Assembly (NCBI GenBank): GCA_030035585.1
Contig: CM057469.1
Span: 57,925,501 to 57,989,500, forward strand
Direction of reading: 5' to 3'
DNA from: Dugong dugon
Taxonomy: Eukaryota > Chordata > Mammalia > Sirenia > Dugongidae
DNA length: 64,000 bases
Shown here: in pieces, positions 1 through 10,726 of the stretch
Layout: every line of letters starts with the position of its first letter
How positions within the stretch are numbered: position 1 is the first letter of the stretch
Notes under the pieces: model-generated
What the model saw: the letters and a program-made list of their open reading frames with translations, nothing else
Told to the model about the DNA's origin: nothing
Database searches by the model: none
Program-made: the position numbers and the translations under genes

Positions 1-44
1 ATTTTATTCCACAGGAGAGCCATCTGGTGTTTTATTTTGGATGC

Positions 45-254
45 CTACTGGAACCATCCTGTCCTATTTTTGTAAATGTGTTGATATTGTCTGCTGTTTT
101 CTGGGCATTCATAGTTATTTTTCTCATTTATTGATTGTAGATTTGTTTCGTCCCTTTTTTTTAAAAAAAATTTGACTATGTCTGAGCAGGCAGACTGTGT
201 GTTCTTTGTTGTTTGCTTGTCTGTGTGCTCAATACTTTTTGCCTCCTTCTCCAA
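45..254 (-). pseudogene. Possible L1 ORF1 N-terminal fragment
   Basis: This is a 69-codon minus-strand frame downstream, in element orientation, of the L1 5'UTR. It is polar and rich in Lys, Glu, Asn and Gln, with a 'TTKNTQSA' stretch like the basic N-termini of L1 ORF1 proteins. It ends in a stop; the following in-frame codons before the window edge look continuous in composition. ORF1 encodes the RNA-binding chaperone of the L1 ribonucleoprotein. Position and composition are the only support, and no coiled coil or RRM lies within the window. Confidence 0.35.
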
Positions 255-1160
255 CTGGCAGGGTCAGTCACTCAGATATGGTACAGCAGGGCAGGTCTAG
301 CTGAACAGGAGTTACTGGGATGGGTTTTTTGTGGCACTTACTACAGACACCAGGGCAGGTCAGTAATCAGTGCAGGGCAGGTTCCAGTAGGCCGTGCCTG
401 TACTGCTCTGTGGTGTGATGTCAAGCACACGGTGCAGGTAGGCAGGATGCAGCAGGGAGATTGTTATGTGTGGAGCTAAGATGGATATGGGAGAGAGGAG
501 AGAGGAACAGGAGCAAAAACATACAAACAAACAAAAAAGAATGCTAGGGGAGCTGGCTGTTAGAATGGAGAGATGAGAGACTATGAAATGGAGAAAAACA
601 GAAAGGGGAAGAGGAAGAAAAGAATGAATAAATAAAAATCAGAAAGGTTAAAGAACTGCAAAGTTCCCAGGGATCCCACCTATGCAGCTATGGGGTCTGG
701 GGAAGTCGCTCTCAGGTGTCACAGTACAGCCTGGCTAGAAGGCGTACAGGTATACAACGCCTGGTATTCAGGGATCAGAAAGGGAAGGAAGATAGAGAGA
801 GACAAGAAACTGAGCAATGAAGAAAGACAAAAAGGGAAAAAGAGGGAAAAGAAAACAAAACAAATTAAACAAAAAAAAAGAGCAAGACAACCCCACAAAA
901 AAAAACAGAACTAAAAAAAAAAAAAAACCAACGAAAAAAGAAATGCCCTCTGGGATCCCTCTGCACGTTTGTGGAAGCTGAAGGGGAGTTCCTTGCCACG
1001 CATCTCCGCCTGGCTAGAAAGGGCTCCCAACTCAAGAAAAGGAACAGAAAACAAACAAACAATTCAAAACGAAGAAATGAACAAAAGCCCCGGGATCCCA
1101 CCAGCGTGGTAGCCCAGACTGGGAAGCAGCTCCACACTCGAATGGAGTTCTGCAGCCCCT

Positions 1161-1704
1161 CAGGAAGAAGCGAAGATGGCACACGGAACCAGGCACTCGA
1201 GCGAAAGGAGGGGGAGGCGGTGAGAGGCAAGCAAGAAATCAAACGAAGCAGGAAAAAAAAAAAAAAGCAACACCAGCAGCCAACAAATGGCACTCAGAGA
1301 GCCAGCTAGTGCGGGCTGGCATTTCTTGACAAGAGACTGTGTCCACAGGAAGCAGAGGAGGCTGAGTGTGGGTGAAAAAGGGTGGAGAGTGGGAAAGCAT
1401 ATATCACAAATTGCCTGCGCTCTGAGGACCCTCAGGAAGGAGCAAAGAGGGTGCACGGAGCCACGCACTCGAGTGAAAGGAGGGGGAGGTGGCAAGAGGC
1501 AAGTGAGAAATCAAAAGAAGCAGGAAAAAAAAGCTACACTAGCAGCCAACAAATGGCACCCAGAGAGCTGCCTGCTTGGGTGTGTGGAATCCAAGCAGCT
1601 GACGCTTCCCAGTCAAGAGACCGTGGCCGCAGGAAGCAGAGGAAGCTGAGCCGGGGCGAAGAGGTGTGGGGGTGGGAAAGCGCACACTGCAAATTACCGG
1701 TTGT
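1161..1704 (-). repeat. Two imperfect 272-bp tandem units in the L1 5'UTR
   Basis: The block starting CAGGAAG at 1161 recurs at 1433. The CACTCGAG motif recurs at 1194 and 1466, giving a constant offset of 272 bases. The following 'GAAAGGAGGGGGAGG', 'CAGCAGCCAACAAATGGCAC' region and 'AGAGGAAGCTGAG'-like blocks also repeat at this spacing. More diverged related blocks ('GGGATCCC', 'GCCTGGCTAGAA') recur at about 660-760 and 940-1100, suggesting older, decayed copies. Repeated units in the promoter region are known for L1s of some mammals (mouse monomers). Confidence 0.75.
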
Positions 1705-2017
1705 TTTGTCTCCCGCTGGACGCTCCGTGAGGCTGCTTTCTGGTACCCCTGTTTGCTGGTCTCCGATAGGAGTCCAAGATGGTGGATCCGCACTGTGTTA
1801 GCTGGTAGGGGACCTCTGCATGAATCTCTCCTCAGTCTCCGTTCTCTGTCAGTTTTCTCACTCCATTTGGTGCTTGGCTGAGTTCTGCATCTCTTCATTT
1901 GATGTTTTAGGGTTTCAGGATTGTTGTATTCTCTGTTTGGCTTAGTTTTTCGGATCTTTGCTGTGGAGGGACAGCGTGGTGCTTCTGCCTAGAGTGCCAT
2001 TTTGCCAGAACTCCCTA

Positions 2018-3155
2018 AGTCTATTTTTAAGTCAAATTTGTACAGACGCACTAAAATGTCTTTAACATAATAATACAGTAATAATAATAACAATGTTTTG
2101 ATGCACATGGCAAAGTAGGGTCTTTGTTATTACTAACCATTGTAGGTACCTTCTCCACAGTTGAAGAGATACCTCTTGGGTAAATGTTACCCAAAATACT
2201 CAGAAGGTTCTGTTCTGTAAAATCTTTGAGACCAGTTAGATACTTTATTGTACACTTTGAACTAAAAAGTGTACATTGTCCCACTGAGCTGCATTTCTGC
2301 TGGGTTTTGAACCCTCCTCAGCAGTGGCAGGGAGGGTTTGGGGTGTAGGTAGGATGCTGTTGGGGTTAGACAGATCGTTTCCCCATTAATTCCTCACCAG
2401 ACCTGTCAACCCCACACACCAACTATGACACCGCTGCCTCTGGGTGCAAGGGAGAAATTGTTGCTCAGAACATGTTAAAAGTTGGGAAGAGGATGCTTAG
2501 GGAAACCCAAGTCTGACGTTCTCTAGGAACCCCCAGAAACCACATGGACATACAGAGGTCAGAAATCAAAGATTGTCCGCTCCCCTCTTCCAGCCACCAA
2601 AAGGCTGAGAACTGCTGCCACAGTGAAATCCTACCTGTGTAAGGTAGAGAGGTGCTGCTATGGCCCCTGGCTGCACAGCATGGAGGTGCCAGTGGGATAG
2701 GGTTGGGGGAAGCTGGGTAAAGGGAGGGCACCATGGAAGACTGGCCATGTACCCAGCCCAGTGAGGTGCACTGACCATTTGTACTCAGAGAACACTAAAG
2801 CATGAGGCGTGTATTCAAGCTGCTAGCCGCCACCACCTGCAGGCCCACCATGCACAGTGGGGCAGCAGCCCTTGGAGCATATGGTTGGTGGGACTCGCCC
2901 CTCCGATCCCCGAGGGAGGCAGGTGCTTGTGGGCTCTCCACTCCTTGTTGCGGGCTGCAGCTGGGTGCACCATATCACAGGGGCCCGCAGGCCACCAGCA
3001 GCCGTCCAAGGACCAGCTGCAGCTCCTTAGCATGTGGGAGAAGCATGGCTGTCGTGGGAGCCTGGGCGGAACACAGTTTTTTCCTGATAGGCTTTACCGG
3101 CTTGGATCCATAACTATGGCTTGTATGTACGTTGGCGTTCATAACCGAGGATTGC
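2018..3155. other. Unassigned sequence with a GC-rich core
   Basis: I recognise no gene or repeat family here. Roughly 2750-3110 is clearly GC-richer than the AT-rich surroundings and contains several PstI-like GCTGCAG motifs and open but unremarkable frames on both strands. CpG dinucleotides are scattered rather than dense, so it is not a convincing CpG island. Confidence 0.4.
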
Positions 3156-3520
3156 CTGTGTACTTACGATGGAATATTACTCTGCCATAAAGCGAAGTGA
3201 TGTCCTCATACATACTACTACACGGATGAACCTTGAAAACATTATGCTGAGTGAAATAGATCATCAATCACAAAAAGACAAATACTGTATGATCATTTAA
3301 TAGTGGTTACCAGGGGTGACGGGGGGGGGAAAGAGAAGTATTATTTAGGAATCATTGAGTTTCTGTTTATGGTGGTGGAAAATTTGGCAATGGATATTGG
3401 TGGTGGTTGCACAAAATGATTGATGTAATTAGTCTCACTGAACTGTACATGTGAAAAATGTTAAATTGGAAAGTGTTGCATTATATGTATTTTTACAATT
3501 GAAAAATACACCATAATATA
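3156..3520 (+). mobile_element. L1 LINE 3' end (old, 5'-truncated)
   Basis: The sense-strand text contains the typical L1 3'UTR signature: 'GGAATATTACTCTGCCATAA', then 'ATGAACCTTGAAAACATTAT', 'GCTGAGTGAAATA', a short G-run and a terminal 'TGTACATGTGAAAAATGTTAAA' with an AT-rich tail. It is the non-coding 3' end of a mammalian L1, probably an L1MA/L1MB-age copy. Confidence 0.7.
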
Positions 3521-4315
3521 CCATAATGTGTATGTCTGTGTGTAACTCACAACATGTATTTTCTAGCATTAATATTTTTCTGCTACATCGTTTTTAATCA
3601 CTATAGAGTATTCCATTTTATTAACGTACCATAATTTAACTAACTAAACCATTATTGTTAGCTGTTGGTTTAACTATTTTATTTTCAAAAGCAATACTAA
3701 TTTTCCATAAAATCTTATTCATACTTCAATTGCTTTCCTATAATAACTTTAGAAAAGTGAAATTACATGTAAAAAAGATAATTCCATTTCGTGGCTTTTG
3801 GTTCATATTTAGGAAATGCTCCTGAGACGCTTGAACTGATTTGCACTGATTATTTAAGAATGGACACACAAACTCATTACCATCTATTGATGAGAATGAG
3901 AATCTCATTGTTTTAATTTGCTTCTTTAAATATTAGGCAATTAAAGTTTGATCTTTCTATTTCATCTTCTGTGAAATGGTTTTTATATGCTTTGTCCATT
4001 TTATACCAAGATATTTGGCAGCTTATTGATTTATAATAGCTCTTTACATACTTAGTATATAAATAATTTTAATATTTGTTGTTTTTGTGTCAGTGTGTTT
4101 TGCCTTTAATTTTATGTATTTTTTTAAAAATAGAAGCTTTCGAATTTTATATAGCCATATTTATAATCCATCTTGTTTTTAAAGATTCTTCCTTGGTTAT
4201 CTTATATAGAAACTTCTTATCCAATACAAACCAATATTCACCAATTTTTATTACTAGTGTTTTTATATTTAATCTTTCTTTGATAACTCATATTCATATG
4301 TTTTTGTTGTATATG

Positions 4316-4718
4316 TTGTTGTTATTGTTAGGTGCTGTCGAGTCAGTTCTGACCCACAGTGACCCTATATACTACAGAACAAAACATTGCCTGGTCCCTG
4401 CACCATCTTCACAATCATTATATGTTTGAGCCATTGCTGCAGCCACTGTGTCAGTACATCTCATTGAGGGTCTTCCTCTTTTTCACTCGCCCTGTACTTT
4501 ACCAAGCATGATGTCTTTCTCCAGGGACTGATCTCTCCTGATAACATGTCCAAAGTATGTAAGACGTAGTTTCAATATTCTTCACAAACACCACAATTCA
4601 AAAGCATCAGTTCTTCTTTGGTCTTCCTTATTCATTGTCCAGCTTTCACGTGCATATGATGCGACTGAAAACACCATGGTTTGGGTCAGGCGAACGTTAA
4701 TCTTCTTAGTCTTCAAGG
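4316..4718 (-). mobile_element. RTE-class LINE, 5'-truncated 3' end (copy A)
   Basis: On the minus strand this is the last ~400 bases of an RTE/BovB-like LINE. It reads into the C-terminal coding region (frame around 'QAMVFSVASYAR.SW') and ends in the (GTT)n-side tail 'GTTGTTGTTATTGTTAGGTG'. The copy is flanked by an exact 8-base direct repeat, TGTATATG, at 4308-4315 and 4719-4726, which supports target-primed insertion into the older L1. Confidence 0.85.
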
Positions 4719-4833
4719 TGTATATGGGCCTGATTAAAGATCTGGTTTATTTTCCCCACATAATTAAATTATTATCCATATTATCCATTCATTAATTTAT
4801 CAGTTCGGATTTGCAATGCCACTTTTATGCAAT

Positions 4834-6889
4834 GGTGTTGTTGTTAGGTGCTGTCAAGTTGGTTCCAACTCATAGTGATCCGAAGTACGACAGAATTAAA
4901 CGCTACCAGGTCCTGCACCATCCTCATGATCATTGTTGTTTGAGCCCATTGTTGCATCCACTGTGTCAATCTCATTGAGGGTCCTCCTCTCCTTTGCTGA
5001 CCCTTCACTTTACCAAGCATGTTGTCCTTCTCCAGGGACTGGACCTTCCTGATAACATGTTCAAAGTATGTGAGATGAAGTTTTGCCATCCTTGCTTCTA
5101 TGGAGCATTTTGGCTGCACTTCTTCCAAGACAGATTTGTTCGTTCTTTTGGCAGTCCATGGTATAGTTACCATTCTTTGCCAAAACCATAACTCAAAGAT
5201 ATCAATTCTTCATTAGTCTTCCTTATTCATTGCTCAGTTTTCCCATGCATATGTGTATTCCTTCCATCTTCTTTTGATGCTTCCTGTATCATTCAATATT
5301 TTGCTCATGGAATCCTTCACTGTTGCTACTCAGGGCTTGAATTTTCTCTTCAGTTCTCTCAGCTTGAGAAATGCCAAGCGTGTTTTTCTCTTTTGGCTTT
5401 CTAACTCCAGGCCTTTGCACATGTCATTATAATAATTTACTTTATCTTCTTGAGCCACCCTTTGAAATCTTCTGTTCAGCTCTTTTACTTCATCATTTCT
5501 TCAGTTCACTTTAGCTACTCAACATTCAAGAGCAAGTTTCAGAGTCTCTTCTGACATCCATTTTGGTCTTTTCTCTCTTTCCTGTCTTTTTAATGACCTC
5601 TTGCTTTTTTCATGTATGCTGTCCTTGATGTAATTCCACAGCTAGTCTGTTCTTCAGTCATTAGTGTTCAATGCATCAAATCTATCCTTGAGATGATCTC
5701 TAAATTCAGGTGGGATATATTCAAAGTCATACTTTGGCTCTCTTGAACTTGTTCTAGTTTTCTTCAGCTTCAGCTTGAACTTCCATATGAGCAGTTGATG
5801 GTCTGTTCCACAGTAGGCCCCTGGCCTTATTCTGACTGATGATATTGAGCTTCTCCATCGTCTCTTTCCACAGATGTAGTTGATTTTATTCCTGTGTATT
5901 CCACCTGGAAAGGTCAATGTGGACAGTCACAGTTTATGCTGGTGACAAAAGATATTTGCGATGAAGAAGTCGTTGGTCTTGCAAAATTCTATCATTTGAT
6001 CTCTGGCGTTGTTTCTATCATCAAGGCCATGTTTTCCAGCTACTCATCCTTCTCTTTTGTTTCCAACTTTCACATTCCAATCACCAGTAATTATCAATGC
6101 ATACTGATTGCATGTTTGATCAATATCAGACTGCAGAAGTTGGTAAAACTCTTCAATTTCTTCATCTTCAGCCTTAGTGGTTGGTGTAAAATTTGTATAA
6201 TAGTAATATTAACTGCTCTTCTTTGTAGACATGTGGATATTATCCTGTCACTAACAGCGTTGTACTTCAGGATCAATCTTGAAATGTTCTTTTTGTTGAT
6301 AAATATGATACCATTCCTCTTCAGTTTGTCATTGCTGGCATAGTAGACCAGATGATTGCCTGCTTCAAAATGGCCAATACCAGTCCATTTCAGCTCCCTA
6401 ATGCCCAGGATATCTATGTTTATGCGTTCTATTTCATTTTTGACAATTTCCAATTTTCCTAGATTCATACTTCCTACATTCCATGTTCTGATTATTAATG
6501 ATGTTTGCAGGTGTTTCTTCTCATTTTGAGTCAAGGGACATCAACAAATGACAGTCCTGAAAGCATGACCCCATCGTTATCACCCCATCATTAAGGTCAA
6601 CTCTACTTTGAGGAAGCAGCTCTTCCCCAGTTGTATTTTGATGCCCTCCAACCTGAGGGGCTCATCCTCTGGCCTTATATCAGACAATGTTCCACTGCTA
6701 TACAGTTTTCATTGGCTAATTTTTTTCAGAAGTAGACTGCCAGGTCCTTCTTCCTAGTTTGTCTTAGTCCGGAAGCTCTGCTGAAAATTTTCCACCATGG
6801 GTGACCTTCCTGGTGTTTGAGTAGCGGTGGCATAGCTTCCAGCATCACAGCAACATGCAAGCCCCCATAATATGCCAAACTGACAGACG
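4834..6889 (-). mobile_element. RTE-class LINE with both ends but the RT core deleted (copy B)
   Basis: On the minus strand this runs from an RTE 5' leader near 6889 ('CGTCTGTCAGTTTGGCATA') to the 3' tail at 4834. The endonuclease region is present: a frame at 6094-6534 reads 'IIRTWNVGSMNLGKLE' and 'GIRELKWTGIGHFEAGNHLVYYAS', typical of the APE-type endonuclease. Near 5252 the sequence jumps from the C-terminal coding region straight to the linker upstream of RT ('GSIKRRWKE'-like). About 1.1 kb, including the catalytic RT motifs, is absent compared with copy C at 33742. It encodes nothing functional. Confidence 0.85.
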
Positions 6890-7490
6890 AATAGGAGTTT
6901 ATATTATAATATCACTTAATAATTTCTTATATATACTAAGGTCTGATTATAGGCTTTTGCCCCTATTTTACTGGTTTATCTCTCTCTTTTTGAGTATTAT
7001 ATTTTTTATTGTACCTATATTATTTTGAAAATGTTTATCTGCTCTTAAGAAGTATATTCAGTACTTGTAAGATTCAAATTTAGATACACTAAAGTTTAGT
7101 ATCTTTTAAACCATCCTTATGGGTTGTCATGTTATAATCTGCTACATCCTAATTTGTTTTGACTATTTTGTCTTTGCCTGAGGATGGTGTGTCTTGTACT
7201 AATGTGTTGATATCTTTTTTTAAAGCATTTGCTTTATGTTTTTAATGATTTGGTATCTGATATATAGACATTTAGGACATATTGCTTTTATAGATTGCAT
7301 TTTTATTAATATGATATATGATACTTTTGCCTTGCATTTGACTTTTTCTGATACAGATATTGTCATACTCTTTATTGCTCCATCTGATATATCTTTGCTC
7401 TTACTTTTATTTTCTGTATAAATTTGTCTTAAATTGTGTCTTATGTGTGGCATAGTTTATTTTTTACATAATCAAATTTTGTCTTTTAAA

Positions 7491-8449
7491 AAGAGAGTTT
7501 AACTCTTAGACACCAATAGTCCAAAGTAAAGTATTTGTCTTACTTTTTCACTTTGCTTTATGTTCTTAAAATAATTCCTAGCACTTTTTTCTGTCTTTTG
7601 TTAAGAAACTGTAAGACTACAACTCAACACAAACCTAGTAAATAAACAAGACCTCTCCCACACAAGTTAGATTATGTTATGTTCTGAATATATTATGTTC
7701 TAATAGAGCATAAGCCCTATTGTTAAAAACTGGAACATTGACAGTCCAACACTTAAGTGTTAGTGCAAATCCTTTTCTGTATCTCCATTTGGAGGGCAGT
7801 TTAATAGGTTTGGAGTTCTTCGTCCTATTCTCATATCTCAGGTATCCATCTAATGCATCTCTGCTGGACTAAGGTATAATTTTCTCTTGCCTCCCTACTG
7901 TGTCTTTTTCTGGTACTAACCAATTGAGGACACACAAAGCCAGTGCTCTTCCTATCTGGGGACTTGCTACATGAGAAACACTTCATTCCAGGATGCATTG
8001 GACCACTGTTAGTCTCCAATACCTCCTGACTTATTGATTTTTGGAGGTATAGCTATGAATTTTAAGTGATATAAAAAGGATTGGCTTAGAATCCCTTTCT
8101 CTGGTTGTCTGAAAAATCAGTATACCTGGGCACACAGAACCAGTACCAAACCAAGGTTTGAGGCCAGAATATGTGTATTTATGTGTTTATCATAATGTCT
8201 TTCTTACTGCAAAGCATACATTAAAGTCAGCTGCTAACTCTCATTCTAGGTCTTATAATTAGTAGATAATCTAAAGATTCTTGCAACAGGTGTGCTTTCA
8301 TTCCACTTTTCTTCTTCATAATTCAGTGTGTTTTTTTTTTTAAAAAGCTTTCTGAATCTTTACAGGTATTTTACTGAATAATTCTTAATCAAATTTCATA
8401 TTTAAGCTGAGACTTGGCCTTTCTCACTTATCATTCTTCCTGAATGACT
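7491..8449. other. Unassigned AT-rich sequence
   Basis: I see no gene or clear repeat family. It includes a T-run near 8331, and scattered short frames have no recognisable content. Confidence 0.4.
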
Positions 8450-8870
8450 CTTTCTCTTCCAGTCTAGTCTGTCTTACACATAGCAGTCAAGTTAATGTTC
8501 TTAGGTCTTCTAATGGTTTTTGTTCAGTGCACCCATGTCAGTTTGGCAAGAAAGGCTGCCACCATTTGTTTTCAGCCATCTCACTCAATACTTCTCTGCT
8601 GGAGCCAGACTGTCCTACTTGCAGTGTTCTAAATATTCCTGTTTTTCTACCTCTCTGTCTGTATTCATTCTCCTCTCTCTTACTCAGAGTATAGATCCTT
8701 CCCATGGCCTTCTCTTATGGCCACCTGTAAAAACTCCTTTCTAGTTTCCAAGGCTGCTCTCAGCATAACCTATTCCATGAAAATCTTCCTGGTTCTCTGC
8801 TGCACATGACCTTTGCCTTCTGCAGCCCTCTATTCTCACGTGACTGTTGCCTTTGTATATCTTGGGTCAT
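8450..8870 (+). mobile_element. Probable L2 LINE fragment
   Basis: A pyrimidine-rich run of segments resembles the L2 3' region in sense orientation: 'GGAGCCAGACTGTCCTACTT', then 'TATTCCATGAAAATCTTCCT' and 'TTCTGCAGCCCTCTATTC'. It is too diverged for a firm call, and no reading frame is preserved. Confidence 0.45.
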
Positions 8871-9489
8871 CATCACTTGCTTACTAATCAATTCCTACCC
8901 AATCCCTCTATATTATCCCCCTTAGTGCTTGGTACCGTTTTTTTAAATAAGTAGCTTTCTGAGTTGAAATTGGGACATTTGAAAAGCTGGACCATCTGTG
9001 ACCATTAGCTGTCATGTGATTTTAATAATCATTTAGGTCCTCTGTGCTTCTGTATATACTTTATAAAATGGAAGAGAAGATATAGCTCATCTTTCTTCTT
9101 CTCAAGAGCATGACTTTTGCTTTTTGACAGACTTTCATCAAAAATTTAAAATGAATTCTCACCCTTCTTGTCTATTAGCCTACTATATGATAACGTTTTT
9201 ACTTTCAAGAGTGGATTTGCCAGAATTCTTTTATTTTCCTTTTGTTTTATTTTTTCTTTCCTTCCAGTGTAGAATTCGTATTATCACTGCAACACAAGAA
9301 CTTTTATAAATTTTTTGGGGGATTGTGATCCAGTAAAGGTCATAGGTCATCTAAGACCTTACCCTAAGCACAGAAATAATGAATAGTCATACCATTTGAA
9401 ACTTGACCTATATGTGAAAAGTCAAAGAATTTGCATAAGTAATGGAACTAAAGGTAATCATTTCCTGATTTCATGTAATGGAAACATTG
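8871..9489. other. Unassigned sequence upstream of the 9.5-kb L1
   Basis: I see no recognisable gene or repeat. The last bases (GGAAACATTGG, 9480-9490) serve as the left half of the target-site duplication of the following L1. Confidence 0.4.
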
Positions 9490-10009
9490 GGGAGACAGCC
9501 CAAGATGGCTGCATAGTCAGACACACCATCCTGTCCCTCTATAGCAAAGACCCGCAAAAACAAGTGAAAACAGATAAAGATGACAATTCTGGAACCCTGA
9601 GCAGGAAGGATAAAGAATTAGATCAAACACAGTTTGGAAAAAGAAACTGAACAAAAACACTGAATGAGGAGAGATACAGAGCAGAGGTGCCCTGCCAGCC
9701 GGTCCAACACAACGTGGCCATTTTGAGACAAAGTCAGCAGCGATCCTGGATAAGGAGCACAGGAAGGCAACCTCAAGGAATTCCCAGTAGGAGACAGAGA
9801 AACTGTGTAGACATACCTGGACTGAAGCAAGGTGAGCAGGACAAGAATCAGATCTAAGGAGGAAAAGTAGAGGAAGGAGAGTGAGAGCTCCAGGGATCCT
9901 GGCATCCACAGAACAGGGAGGGAGCCAGGATCCAGAGACAGGACTCACCAGCGGCAGTCCCTGACCATTATGGTAGGTGGTGCACATGGAGTAATAGATC
10001 TATGGAGTG

Positions 10010-10726
10010 TCTTATGTCTGGTCTTCAGTTATTTGTGTTCAGTGTATCAAATCTATCATTGAGATGATGTCCAAATTAAGATGGAATATACTTTGCGTCT
10101 CATGAACTTGTTTTAATTTTCTTCAGATCAACTTGAACTTGCATATGCGCAATTGATGGTCTGTTCCACAGTTGGCCACTGGTTTTGTTCTGATTGATGA
10201 TATTGAGTTTCTCCATTGTCTCTCTCCACAGATGTAGTCACTTTGATTCCTGTGTATTCCATCTGACAAGGTTCACATGTATAGCCCCCATTTATGTTGT
10301 TGAAAAAAGGCATTTGCAATGAATAAGTTGTTGGTCTTGCGAAGTTCTATCATGCGATCTCTAATGTCATTTCTATCACCAAAGCCATGTTTTCCAATTA
10401 CTGATCCTTCTTTGTTTCCAACTTTCTCATTCCAGTCACCAGTAATTATCAATGCATCTTGATTGCATGTATGATCAATTTCAGACTGCATAAGTTGGTA
10501 AAAATCTTCAATTTTTTCATCTTTGACATTAGTGGTCGGTGAGTAAATTTGAATAATAGTCATATTTACTTGTCTTCCTTGGATCATATACATATTATCC
10601 TGTCACTGACAGCATTCTACTTCAGGATAGATCTTGAAATGTTCTTTTTGATGATGAATGTGACACCATTCCTCTTCAATTTGCTCTTCCTGGCATAGTA
10701 GATCAAACGACTTTCTGATTCAAAAT
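10010..10726 (-). mobile_element. RTE-class LINE, internal endonuclease fragment (copy D)
   Basis: Minus-strand frames (10273-10593 and 10128-10319) read 'NMTIIQIYSPTT', 'DALIITGDWNEKVGNKEGS' and 'KTNNLFIANAFFQQHKWG'. These are the endonuclease domain of RTE, with the GDWN catalytic motif. The fragment lacks both the RTE 5' leader and the 3' tail, unlike an ordinary 5'-truncated insertion. It is bounded on both sides by L1 sequence. Confidence 0.85.

Larger units (their letters stand above)
1..2017 (-). mobile_element. L1 LINE, 5' region (5'UTR and start of ORF1), runs off left edge
   Basis: Read on the minus strand, this starts near 2017 with a purine-rich leader (GGAGTTCTGGCAAAATGGC). The leader resembles the starts of the plus-strand L1s near 9490 and 45178: an 'AAATGGC/AAGATGG' motif, then a 'CTGTCCCTC..AGCAAAGA' block. 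That shared start is the evidence for an L1 5' end. The body is GC-rich on a purine-rich background with several A-runs, as expected of an internal promoter and 5'UTR. The leftmost ~250 bases carry a Lys/Asn-rich frame that may be the ORF1 N-terminus. The rest of the element lies outside the window. The family call is by similarity among copies in this window and general L1 structure. Confidence 0.75.
3560..7490 (-). mobile_element. Old antisense L1, split by two RTE insertions
   Basis: Three L1 pieces on the minus strand (about 3560-4307, 4727-4833 and 6890-7490) flank two RTE copies. The first has the antisense L1 3' pattern 'GTACCATAATTTAACTAA' and 'TCTCATTGTTTTAATTTGC'. The middle has 'TTTGCAATGCCACTTTTAT'. 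The last has the T-rich 'TCTGATACAGATATTGTCAT' antisense ORF2 pattern. No long reading frame survives. The order of pieces is compatible with one element that later received RTE insertions, but the divergence is high. Confidence 0.55.

Noticed and set aside
865-1293. 142-codon minus-strand frame rich in Phe and Ser
   Set aside because: It is a product of A-rich plus-strand runs in an L1 5'UTR, with no domain-like content.
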